Both the position numbers and the translations under genes were made by a program. A stretch of 64,000 nucleotides of DNA, taken from positions 63,711,253 to 63,775,252 of the forward strand of contig NC_087062.1 of the NCBI RefSeq assembly GCF_963678635.1. The letters run 5' to 3'. Of this stretch, positions 30,401 through 38,699 are shown in pieces (positions within the stretch are counted from its first letter, which is position 1; each line of letters begins with the position of its first letter). The notes below the pieces were generated by a model. It was not told where the DNA came from, made no database searches, and saw nothing but the letters and a program-made list of their open reading frames with translations. This DNA is from Symsagittifera roscoffensis (taxonomy: Eukaryota; Xenacoelomorpha; Acoela; Convolutidae).

Positions 30401-32365
30401 ATCGTAGGCGAGCTTACGAAAGAGCTTATGAGACGGTCACAGGTCGCTCAGGCTCACTCCACGACATACCACCCTCAGACGAATGGCTTAGTGGAAAGAC
30501 AGAATAGGACGTTAGTATCGATGCTGAGAGTATATTGTTCCAGGTACATGACCGATTGGGACAGATACCTTCCACAGGTGATGGGAGCTTATAATAGCAC
30601 GCAACACTCCACCACTGGAGTCAGTCCACACATGATGCTGACGGGACACGAGAAATCTTTACCCTTGACATTCTTCTACCCAGAGTATGAGGGAAAGAAA
30701 ACATCCCCACAGGTCTACGTGAGGGATGTGATCAGACGCCAACAGGAGTTGAACGACTTGTGTAGACGAAACACTCAGCAGGCACAGGCAAGGCAGAGGA
30801 AAAGATTTGACAAGAAAGCAGCTGGTGCAAAGGCTTACTCGGTGGGAGACTACGTATGGGTATTTCAGAACGTTATACCACCGAAAGGGACAAAAAAGCT
30901 TCTGAAGAAGTGGAGGGGACCCTTCATGATTACAGAGGTGCACCAAGAGGGACGCTTTTATAGACTGAGTACTGGCCGAGCCGCCCACTACGAGAACATC
31001 AAGCCACACAATCCATCGACAGAAGACTGGTGTATACCTGCAGACATGGAAGAAGGGGATTATCTAATGATGGATCCTGCTTGTGAGGTCAATGAAAAAG
31101 GCACCAGGGAGAAGAACGATGGAAACGAAGTCGTAGAGGAAGGTACGGATACACCATTGGACCTGGATCCAAACGAACAGATCGAAGCGGACGATGAAAC
31201 CTTGCCCTACGCAGAGGAAGATTGGCAGGATTCCGAACAGACAGAGGTTCCCAAGAACATGGAACCAGATCTTCCGTTCACGATGCAGACTCGTCAGAAA
31301 GACGGGACGAGACTAAGAAAGAAATACAATCCTTACGGTGACGACTTTGTAGTGGATAGGATAGATCTAAAGAAAATAGTGGAGGAAGTAGTGGGTTTAG
31401 AGGAAATAACAGTGTCACAGGACATTGACATAGTCGATGATCACAACGATGAGTGGGTTGACGACTGGTCGAAACCCGAGGTGGAGTTCGACGATGAGCA
31501 ACAGCAGTCAAATGAACAAGACCTGACGAACCTGCGTGTCTTAGAGTGGCTGAACGAAATGACATCAGACCCTGAAAAGACCAGCGTTACGATTCAAGAC
31601 GTAGATCGCGAAAGCGCGAAATACATTAAGACCGAACGAGATGATCCTTCCTGGGCTGCCCAGGAAGGACAACTTCTCATTCCAGCTTCTAATCTTGACT
31701 TAATACCCGGTATGCGATCGACGGGGACGCCGATGGATATTTTTGTCCGGGGAGTGGGGGTAGGACTTACCCACACTGAAAACTTGATAATAAAAAAATT
31801 GAGAATAGCAAGAGAAACAGGAAACTTAGAAGCAGAAACAGGTGAAGAACCTAAGAAACCTGACATAGGCAGGGTAGTTGAGTCATATTTTAATTTACCA
31901 AATGAATATTCTAGTAACATAATACTAACAGACAGTGATTTCATACTCACAAACAGAACATGTGCGGTAGCTATCACCGCAGACATGAGTTTTAGGACGG
32001 CGCTAGCGGCAGATTTTAAGAGGGAATATAAAAACGTGGAATTCCTTTGGAAGCAAAGACCAGGGATAGGGGGCGTAGCAGCCTTACCCCCGGCGGTGTC
32101 GCAAATACCGGGAAAGTACTTATGCTTCCTGGTAACGAGGGCGACAGAGAAGCAACACGTGGACCCAGAAAATCTAGTCTTGTCTTTGACGAGGCTGAGG
32201 GACTTCCTTGTGGAAATGGACGTGAAGGAGCTTTCGCTTCCAGTGTACGATCCAAATAGAGGAAGACTGCATCCTCGGGAATTGTACGCGCTTGTACACG
32301 TGATATTCTCTGATACGAACATACAAGTATATCTACATAAGAAATATTACTTAAGTATAGGCTGA
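27338..32365 (+). CDS. Pol: RT, RNase H, integrase and C-terminal macro-like domain
   Basis: 1675 codons to TGA at 32363-32365. The listed ATG is only the first in this frame; the true RT starts in the preceding frame. RT has FTTLDLGSAFWQVPL, RMPFGLCNA and YVDD at about residues 119-122. RNase H has LDTDAS at about 265, a Glu in AEMFAVV and VDNRALSW. An unusual spacer of ~450 residues, largely Ser/Glu/Lys-rich, separates RNase H from integrase. Integrase has HHCC at about 891-935 (HDQMGHQG, CLSCQQ), Asp in VVQIDHQ, Asp in FQSDNG and Glu in GLVERQNRT, then a GPF-type module (KKWRGPFMITEV). A ~310-residue acidic linker leads to a macro-like domain at ~1525-1672. Readthrough from gag would need the frameshift at 27372-27376 to be bypassed. 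Confidence 0.9.
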   Translation: MGLRSSNGEKERGQLRFCCDFRYLNAVTIKDAYPIPRIDESLSKLGDAKFFTTLDLGSAFWQVPLRKKDREKTGFACELGLYQWKRMPFGLCNATATFQRLMAQALTGVTKKYGNLLMCYVDDVVIATPTLEDHIDRLDEVFGCMKRAGLKCKPSKCEILRDSIKYLGRMVDRHSVRPDPEAVEAVLTWKAPRTDTQLMSFLGFANYYREFIKGYADKVYPMQKLMRNKGKKFEWNDEAQVAFENIKRELCEAPVLGMPTEKGMYVLDTDASVVAISGILHQEQEWNGRTVLRPIAYGSKVLSDTEMKYGAPKAEMFAVVTFVEKYRAYLGSAPFKLRVDNRALSWLKTYSMDQSYIGRWIVRLDGYHMIIEHRMRDKHQNADSLSKKTEFYERLEQKQANQAEVKEGFSFLDKETYEALPLTRWLDKSGHPIPGHPELPVEKAAEIKILSKEDPVPLDLLLRSNLVQQELSRMNINSLSLLDKTAQVTPQVMRMLGGLLEREVTRDDPEWTAAVASVTVSKKVKIMPSRQQHEENKRDCRTIVQQLVSSIPQEILTSTSYGRKEQGSSKRKKTVTFVDREKEGEEVEQNLLQDYLSGEKDEEKNQQSQDQHPGQVNLSGESEIDEKIPDEKQDLENKVLYGEFRWMRRKYGHDLEERAVSSTTPSTDDKSESSRMNTYSDRDSTSGSELSELAIHTLLVETRARNLDREVYQDPDSDRYLIPSERVFDNAADDLETIAVSKRSISLLPQKEVVRTDLQPFQQETQPLAKIWCVKMEEDTHQPNELNSQMRVMKTYLKARYRLSDLLRAQRNDRMTSNLKRWIENGAPDKGDLEEDSYRILRQYFMQKEGRLYLNKDGIVACRRREEDKVLYKYNAIVLPQLYQTELLFRSHDQMGHQGIDKVYQRILKRFEWPGMKKACEKWVTACLSCQQVKDPRKLRFPLQSIESSEFNEVVQIDHQKICMTDSGYNQVLVMIDHFTKYAEAVPCITASAEETCDHLINTWIARNGCPMTFQSDNGTAIVGELTKELMRRSQVAQAHSTTYHPQTNGLVERQNRTLVSMLRVYCSRYMTDWDRYLPQVMGAYNSTQHSTTGVSPHMMLTGHEKSLPLTFFYPEYEGKKTSPQVYVRDVIRRQQELNDLCRRNTQQAQARQRKRFDKKAAGAKAYSVGDYVWVFQNVIPPKGTKKLLKKWRGPFMITEVHQEGRFYRLSTGRAAHYENIKPHNPSTEDWCIPADMEEGDYLMMDPACEVNEKGTREKNDGNEVVEEGTDTPLDLDPNEQIEADDETLPYAEEDWQDSEQTEVPKNMEPDLPFTMQTRQKDGTRLRKKYNPYGDDFVVDRIDLKKIVEEVVGLEEITVSQDIDIVDDHNDEWVDDWSKPEVEFDDEQQQSNEQDLTNLRVLEWLNEMTSDPEKTSVTIQDVDRESAKYIKTERDDPSWAAQEGQLLIPASNLDLIPGMRSTGTPMDIFVRGVGVGLTHTENLIIKKLRIARETGNLEAETGEEPKKPDIGRVVESYFNLPNEYSSNIILTDSDFILTNRTCAVAITADMSFRTALAADFKREYKNVEFLWKQRPGIGGVAALPPAVSQIPGKYLCFLVTRATEKQHVDPENLVLSLTRLRDFLVEMDVKELSLPVYDPNRGRLHPRELYALVHVIFSDTNIQVYLHKKYYLSIG
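31911..32352 (+). other. Macro-like (ADP-ribose-binding type) domain at the Pol C terminus
   Basis: Residues ~1525-1672 of the pol frame follow the layout of TARG1/Poa1-like macro domains. There is an ILTDSDFIL strand, CAVAITADMSF then a helix ALAADFKREY, GGVAALPP, a GKYLCFLVTRAT strand, a helix PENLVLSLTRLRDFLVEMD, the strand KELSLPVYDPNRGRL where the family has an ...SMPRIGCGLD-type loop, and a final VIFSDTNIQVYLH strand. Those strand and helix positions are shared with the family in order. The loop that carries the catalytic Asp in TARG1 reads PNRGRL here, so hydrolysis of ADP-ribose may be lost while binding may remain. The assignment is by eye, not from a profile search. Confidence 0.65.
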
Positions 32366-32761
32366 GTGATGTGCGAGAGGGTGTTAGGCCAAAGACTAAG
32401 TTGTGTGTAATATGCGAGAGGTGCGTTATGTTATGTTATGTGTTAGGTTATTAAGATCATGGGTAAGTAGGGGTTAGTGACCATGAACAACTAAATGACG
32501 ATCTTGGGAATAGATCCAAAGTTTGGACTGTCCAATCTTAGGTCGAATTCCAAAATTTTAGAAACCAATTGATTTTAATAAATTTTAGGATAAATATCTT
32601 TTTATCTGAACTGTCTTTAAGCAAATTTTAACGATATATATTAAGGTGAAACTGATAGGTGTGACAGTCGTGATTTCTTTTCTAGATCCTGATTGATCAT
32701 TTAATTGCTCACTTGAGTCAAAACTTGAAGTCGAAATCAAATCAAACTTGGAAAGAACAGT
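32366..32761 (+). other. Pol-accessory ORF spacer with candidate splice acceptor
   Basis: No gene is seen in these 396 bases. A pyrimidine tract ending in TTTCTTTTCTAG (to 32685) lies 76 bases before the accessory ATG, as expected for a spliced subgenomic RNA like env mRNA of errantiviruses. No donor was identified. Confidence 0.35.
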
Positions 32762-35272
32762 ATGGACAATTTCAACCTGGATGAACTGATGAAACTGGCA
32801 CGTTGTCCAGAGCAGATGAAAGAGAGAGTGAGGAATCTGGATATGAAGAAATCCACAGACTCGTGGAACAAAATAAGAGACCTGAGACACACTCTTATCC
32901 AGTATCTCTTGCAGCAAAATCGCTTTGGAACCGGAGAAGACGAGACAATTGAAAGAGAGGAAGATGTTAGACGACATGTTGGAGGCATGCCGCTGTTAAC
33001 AGATTTGAGCTTAGCTATGAGAATCGATCCCTTGGCACTGATCAGAGGAGTCACGGAGTTCGTGACAGTGATCTATGGACCAGCAGTCACCTTTGCGTTC
33101 CCTGACGTTAAAGTGGAAGCATATAGGAGGTCGGTGTTGCACCTGAACCTCATATCGGCAGTGGACGGTAGTACACTGAACTGGTGTGAGCAGCACGCAT
33201 TGCGAGAGCTCATGAGTGAAGATCTGTTATTTGCGAAAATATCGGAGCCAGAGATGACAGTCATCAATTTTGACGATCACTTCTGTGACCGCATGGGAGA
33301 AGTAGAAAGAGGGCACATCGAGGTGTTTCCAAAGCTTTGGAATCTGAGGCCCTATGACAAAACGAATGGCGAAATGACCAGAGTGCCTCGTCTCACAGCA
33401 GCGTATCACAAGGTGAGAGAAGAGACGAAGGACTGGGGCGATTACAAGAAGCTACCCGAAGCAATCCCTGAATTCCCTCTGATAAGAAGGATGTTGCTCG
33501 GAGCAGTCTCCGTAGTACAAACTCCTAGGTTGAGAGCATTCGAAGCCAATGAAAGGAGAGTAGGGAATTTCTCGGCGACGATGGATCCATACTTCGTGGG
33601 GAGAAATGCCGCCGTGTTACAGTACACACGATTTGCGTACACGGATCAAGCGACGAGAAGGCGAATAAGCAACGCCGCTACTCCCAAGCCTGAAGGATTT
33701 GATGAGGAATGGAGACGACTAGGCTCAGCTCCAATGAGGATGAGAGGCAGGACTGAATTGCCTGAAGCCTCAGTAATCCTGACTAGTGTGAGAAAAGAGA
33801 TGAAAGTTGCGGGAATATTGCAGACGAGAATTTTCCTAGCACCCTTCGGCTGCGAAGAAACTAAAGTGGTCCATGGAGAAGAGGAAGATAAATCAGCCGG
33901 TACATTGCTCATACCGAGATTCCAGGAAGAAGCTGATGATGACAAACAAGGACCATCGAACTCGAATGGGGACAAGTCAGAAGGAGATGACGGACAGGGT
34001 GGAAACCGTCAGACGGAAGAACCCATGCAACAAGATCAAGCTGGTGGGGAAGACGACAGGGCATCGACAGGAGGAACATCCAGCCTGGATTTCAATATCT
34101 TCAGTGATCTTGAGAATAATGCAGACACGTTGGAAACGACTGAGCCAGCGGATGAAGGCATCTCGACACTGGAACCTCCGTCAGCCTTTGAGGAAATGAA
34201 ACGGAATTTGCCGGAGAGCAGCTCTCCTGGCAATACAAGAAATAACGATCAGAGAATCCTCATGGAATCACCTCGGAGGAGAAGAATAGAGGCCTCAGCC
34301 AGAGTACCTTTCTTGGGAACGCTACCCGAAGAAGAATGGGAAGTACATCACCGAGACCACGAGAGTAGGACGGGATGTAAGCTGGACAGAGTGGCGTTCA
34401 TGGAAGAAGTCTGGACTGTGATTCAGAGCTATGGGACCCAGTCCATTCTCAAAACAGGTCTCAATCAACCCTTGATGAGAGAAGTACTTGACAAGCTTGA
34501 TGAGTGTGAAGGGAGACTGAGTGAGTTATTGATCGACTCAGCCACTGATGAGAGTGAAGCGAATTCTCCCATCAAGATAACACCGCAGGACAATGAAGGA
34601 GAGGTGGTGTACCTGTCAAGGACCAGGAGAGGAACGATGCGATCGAAAATGGTGATTGATAAAATCAATGCGATGAAAATGAAGTTAGGCAGCAGAGTGA
34701 TGCCGAGGAGGATTGGAAAGACGAAAGTGGATTCGGAAATATCGATGAAAGCTGGTAACTCAGCGAAAAGAAAACGAGTTGAGGAAGTCATGGATTTGGG
34801 GCAAGGTGATTACCAATTGTCTGGCACAGATAGAATATTAACTGATATAGCGATGGTGCCACCCATTCTCATGGCGGGGTTAAAGTCAACTGGTTATAAA
34901 TCCAAAAGGAGTGACCGCACTCTGACTGGAGCGACTTTAGAAATGGAAATACTCAGTCAATGTGGAGAGAGTAAAATGAGGGACTTCAAGCCATCTCCCA
35001 TGAATCATGGAAAGGGAAGTGTTGCAGGACAACTAACACCAGTGGAATACAACAGACTGACAGTGTCTGAGACAGTGTCGATAGATGAACCCACCGGTGG
35101 ATACATGGAGATGTTGGAATACCGAAACTCGGCTAGAGGGCATGTAATGGCCCTGGAAGAGGAAAAAGCCATGGAGGGTTATCTGGAAACAATGTTGCAA
35201 GGCACCACCCTCAAGCAGAAGGCGTACGGAACTTTGGCGTCGTCTGACATACAGGCGGAGACGATCGAGTAG
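32762..35272 (+). CDS. Accessory polyprotein, N-terminal part (copy B)
   Basis: ATG at 32762, 836 codons to TAG at 35270-35272. Residues ~1-390 are homologous to the 2528-4240 ORF of copy A (GGMPLLTDL, IYGPAVTFAFPD, LNWC, then matching spacing through the PEFPLIRRM region). Residues ~390-500 are acidic and disordered-looking. The segment from PFLGTL (~516) matches copy A 4169 onwards, showing that this single ORF covers both of the frames seen there. It lacks the SGNH part that precedes this region in copy A. No signal peptide or transmembrane helix is visible at the start, so despite the env-like position I do not call it an envelope. Function unknown. The stop is followed by an open frame in phase. 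Confidence 0.75.
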   Translation: MDNFNLDELMKLARCPEQMKERVRNLDMKKSTDSWNKIRDLRHTLIQYLLQQNRFGTGEDETIEREEDVRRHVGGMPLLTDLSLAMRIDPLALIRGVTEFVTVIYGPAVTFAFPDVKVEAYRRSVLHLNLISAVDGSTLNWCEQHALRELMSEDLLFAKISEPEMTVINFDDHFCDRMGEVERGHIEVFPKLWNLRPYDKTNGEMTRVPRLTAAYHKVREETKDWGDYKKLPEAIPEFPLIRRMLLGAVSVVQTPRLRAFEANERRVGNFSATMDPYFVGRNAAVLQYTRFAYTDQATRRRISNAATPKPEGFDEEWRRLGSAPMRMRGRTELPEASVILTSVRKEMKVAGILQTRIFLAPFGCEETKVVHGEEEDKSAGTLLIPRFQEEADDDKQGPSNSNGDKSEGDDGQGGNRQTEEPMQQDQAGGEDDRASTGGTSSLDFNIFSDLENNADTLETTEPADEGISTLEPPSAFEEMKRNLPESSSPGNTRNNDQRILMESPRRRRIEASARVPFLGTLPEEEWEVHHRDHESRTGCKLDRVAFMEEVWTVIQSYGTQSILKTGLNQPLMREVLDKLDECEGRLSELLIDSATDESEANSPIKITPQDNEGEVVYLSRTRRGTMRSKMVIDKINAMKMKLGSRVMPRRIGKTKVDSEISMKAGNSAKRKRVEEVMDLGQGDYQLSGTDRILTDIAMVPPILMAGLKSTGYKSKRSDRTLTGATLEMEILSQCGESKMRDFKPSPMNHGKGSVAGQLTPVEYNRLTVSETVSIDEPTGGYMEMLEYRNSARGHVMALEEEKAMEGYLETMLQGTTLKQKAYGTLASSDIQAETIE

Positions 35273-37879
35273 TTGGTGAGCCTTCCATGGAAAGCAGTAG
35301 TATTGAGGTATTTCGAAGAGGAAATGAGGACTACGCCAAGAATACATGCTCTCGTGGCAGTACCTTACGTAAGGACGGAATTACAACTCAGGCTCGCCTG
35401 GTGCATGATGGGACTGACTCGCGAAGAATATGATTCAGAAGAAAGGAAGAGATCAAAGGAGGAAAAAGTTTTCCTTATGACGAATCTGAGGGATCTGATA
35501 GTCCAGGAGGGAGCAGCAGTAGCGTGTGCAAAGCGGAGAGACGCTCTCTGTTTCATTCGATTCCTGATAGAGCAGATCTCAGTACCTGCATTAAGCACTT
35601 GTGTTAAAATGTTGAAGGAAGGCGATGAGCGAACGAAAGCCATGTTCTTACTAGCAATGCTGGATATGCAGCAAAGTAAACCGATGAGGGTGAACATGAA
35701 AGAACCTGAAGAATTGGAACCCATGAAAAAGATAGACGAGATCAGGAGATTCTCAAACAAGGAGTTGAGGCTCACTAAAGAATCTATGGGAGCATTGCCA
35801 AAATCCAGTGAATACTGTGGACCGATCAAGAAGAAGTCATATAGCTATGTGTCCGGGATTATAGGGATAGCATACAATCCTTTCCTGAGTGAAGACATAC
35901 GTGATTGCTTCTTTGATTATGAGCAGGCGGTGTTACTAAGATTCTGGACGTCCAGAATTGTGACGACTAAGAGCGTTAACAATCCACAGGCCAAATTGGG
36001 ATTGGTCTTGGAAGAAGAGGTGACTGCACCTTCAGTACCAAAATCCGACAAGAGAGTGGAATTTGGGTTGGGATTCTCAGATGAATTACTGAGAACGAGC
36101 TTGATGGCAGTGTGGGAATTGATGAAGCCATCGTGGTGTCCTAGTCCCAACGCTGACTCAATATTACGGGCGACACAGGACATACAGAGGGAACTGAATG
36201 TGGACTGTAACCTGCGTGACCTCAACATCATATATAATGTGATGATAACAGCCTCTAAGAGCAACGGAGAAGATAGAGTGGAGTTGCCTGGCTGGGGACC
36301 AGAAGACTGGGTCAAACCTGGTAGCTGTCTGGCGGAAGTCTGTGGACTAGAGGGTCACGTTTGTGGAAGTCTAGACTGTGTGAAAACCCTGGAGAAACAA
36401 CACAAGCAGTTGACGGTATTGTTTGGAAATGTAGTGATGAAAGCAAGAACGGAAACGGAACTGATAGCAGATTGCCATGGAGGAACCGATGTGAATCTAG
36501 TGACAGCACTAGGATTCTACAGCATGTTTGGTTCTTTAGAGTCACTATTGAATCTAGAACAGAAACATGAGATGGTCACAGCCATCAGCGTAGAAGTATT
36601 CCCAGGAGTTCTGCAGACTGAGCAGAAGTATATAGGAAAATGGAGGGAAGCAATCGAAACGGAGATGAACATCAGACACAGCGAAACCTATTGTAGACCA
36701 TCAGGAGCACGATATTTGGTGGGTTCAACGTTGACTCCAATGTGCAAGAGCAGATACCCTGTACATTTCGTGGCTGTGGACGTGAAGAGTACAAGAACGA
36801 TCGTGGATCAAGCTTTCTCAGTGCCAAAGTGCGTGAGATTGGCGAGAATGTCTGAAAAGTCTTACGAGTTACTATGTAAGATGTTCTCAGCAGTCCCAGA
36901 AAGAACCAAAGAGGAGTTGGAGTCAATACTAGGAAAGAAGTTCATGGGATATGTGAGCGGGAACTTCAGTGACTTTGAAAAACAGAAACAGAGAGGATCA
37001 ACTGTCACAGATTACAATGCAGTAGATGAGAATGATGAGATCCACCGAGTGATGATGGAAGTGGAGCCATTGCTGGAAGCTTCGGGAAAACGGAATTGGA
37101 GGAGCATCATGTTGACACATGACGAGTTTCCTTGCCACTGCTTGCTGCAGACCTGGTGGTATCCCAAGCGTAGTAATCTGGTGTTGATCTGGGACTCTGG
37201 AGAGCTGCTCTCCATGGGTTTACCAGATTCATCACAGCCCATAACAATAGTGATAGTGGGAGTTATGATGGCGATACGATGGCTGGAAGCTCATGTGAGA
37301 GAAAATAATAGACAGGAGGCACCGACGAGAGAACAATTGCAGAAATTAGATTGTCTAAAAGATTTAGATCTTTTTGAGACAATGTGCAAAGTTCTAAACA
37401 TTCCGATGGAAGTGAAGAAGATATGGGCAAGAAAACGATTGATGCCATGGTTCAGAGCTAACATGACTGCATGGTTGTACGAGTATGCGAAAAAGCATAT
37501 GTCGAAACATGGCAGAGTGTACAGTGAATATCAGCTGGACATTGGGGCAGGAGCTTTCAAGCGAGCTTTCGTGACCCATCGGAATGCAGTGACCACCGCT
37601 GTGAAAAGAATTTCCAGGACGAGCGAGCGTAGTGGAAATGAGAAGGCAGAGATGCTGAAAGAAGATTTGGAAAGAAACGTGGCGTTGTGTCTCCACAACA
37701 GCTTCTGTAGAAACAGAGAATCAAACGTGGATCCCCTACCTTGTTGTAAACAGAGGGTGGAAGAGCAGAAGTGTTGGAGGACGGCTTCCAACAGCGTCAG
37801 GATAGTCAATGACGTGCTACAAGACACGGAGACCGAGAGTGCAGAGTCAGCGTCACAGGAGGAGGAAATGGAGCATTGA
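35273..37879 (+). CDS. Accessory polyprotein, C-terminal part (copy B)
   Basis: 868 codons in the same frame as the previous ORF, separated only by TAG at 35270. Similarity to copy A begins upstream of the stop (MEGYLETM near 35172 aligns with MEDCLKKL at 4998) and continues after it. The stop therefore falls inside a once-continuous protein. Conserved elements include the Cys/His cluster starting PGSCL (~residue 350), AFSVPKCVRLARMS (~515), PCHCLLQTWWYP (~620) and HNSFC (~810). It ends at TGA 37877-37879. No recognised fold. Conservation of many Cys, Trp and Gly positions between two diverged copies indicates that the protein has been under selection. Readthrough of the TAG or independent initiation are both possible; the 35273 start is a convention, since no ATG occurs there (first ATG 35288). 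Confidence 0.75.
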   Translation: MVSLPWKAVVLRYFEEEMRTTPRIHALVAVPYVRTELQLRLAWCMMGLTREEYDSEERKRSKEEKVFLMTNLRDLIVQEGAAVACAKRRDALCFIRFLIEQISVPALSTCVKMLKEGDERTKAMFLLAMLDMQQSKPMRVNMKEPEELEPMKKIDEIRRFSNKELRLTKESMGALPKSSEYCGPIKKKSYSYVSGIIGIAYNPFLSEDIRDCFFDYEQAVLLRFWTSRIVTTKSVNNPQAKLGLVLEEEVTAPSVPKSDKRVEFGLGFSDELLRTSLMAVWELMKPSWCPSPNADSILRATQDIQRELNVDCNLRDLNIIYNVMITASKSNGEDRVELPGWGPEDWVKPGSCLAEVCGLEGHVCGSLDCVKTLEKQHKQLTVLFGNVVMKARTETELIADCHGGTDVNLVTALGFYSMFGSLESLLNLEQKHEMVTAISVEVFPGVLQTEQKYIGKWREAIETEMNIRHSETYCRPSGARYLVGSTLTPMCKSRYPVHFVAVDVKSTRTIVDQAFSVPKCVRLARMSEKSYELLCKMFSAVPERTKEELESILGKKFMGYVSGNFSDFEKQKQRGSTVTDYNAVDENDEIHRVMMEVEPLLEASGKRNWRSIMLTHDEFPCHCLLQTWWYPKRSNLVLIWDSGELLSMGLPDSSQPITIVIVGVMMAIRWLEAHVRENNRQEAPTREQLQKLDCLKDLDLFETMCKVLNIPMEVKKIWARKRLMPWFRANMTAWLYEYAKKHMSKHGRVYSEYQLDIGAGAFKRAFVTHRNAVTTAVKRISRTSERSGNEKAEMLKEDLERNVALCLHNSFCRNRESNVDPLPCCKQRVEEQKCWRTASNSVRIVNDVLQDTETESAESASQEEEMEH

Positions 37880-38699
37880 TGAATGGTCGAGAAAACAAGA
37901 GGCAACAAGAAAGAAAATTAGAAGAATTTAGAAGTTTTAGAACTTCTAAACGACGAAAAAAGAAGAGAACAAAGGGATGATGAAGAAAAGTTAAAACTCA
38001 AAATTGTTTTATGTGTGTGAAAAACTCAAGTGAGAAACCAAGCAACCAAGTTGTAATTGAAAACTGAAACATTTAAGTTGAGTTTGGAAATTGTTGCATT
38101 TATAAATTTGCATTTTGGTTTTAGTTGAAGTGGCTTTAGAGACACTCACTTATTATTTATTTAGAAAGGCTTGAGGGAAGAGTATATTTAAATATTCCAG
38201 CCTGCATGATTGTTTTTAATCACTTAGGAAGACTGATCACTTTGTGGTGACATGAAAAACTGGAGTAACTTCTTGAGGAGGGAGGTTGTTGCATTGTTCT
38301 TTCTAACCACAAAGTTTCTTAGTTTTAATATTCAGGACAATAAACAAGCAAGATTTCCGAAGGGAAGGAGCATAGTAGGATAATTTTAGCTTGTTGGTTG
38401 GCAGGACTGTCCTGCAAGCCAAAACCTTTTAAATCTAGGAGAAAAAGTTTCAATCGGGACATTGACACTGGAAGTCAGAAAATATGTTTTATCTTAAGTC
38501 ATATCCTCAATGTGCAGATTAATGAAAGAATTTGAAGGCTATAGTGATGTAGTATGATGCCATTTATATTCTGCAGTGAGTCGATGTGACGTAGGTAAAA
38601 GTAATTTCGTGCATTTTGTAAATTCTGTTCGATGACACTGTAACCATTTAGAACATTGCGCGATTCAATGAGGACATTGACCGGACTGTCCGGGGAGTA
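37880..38699 (+). other. 3' untranslated region and purine tract of copy B
   Basis: No gene is visible. The segment ends in CTGTCCGGGGAGTA directly before the 3' LTR, matching the tract of copy A, and is the likely plus-strand primer site. The core TGTCCGGGGAG also occurs inside pol at 29124, 29190 and 31744. Confidence 0.65.

Noticed and set aside
32762-37879. Envelope glycoprotein
   Set aside because: Position fits, but there is no signal peptide, no clear transmembrane anchor and no furin-like or fusion-peptide pattern.
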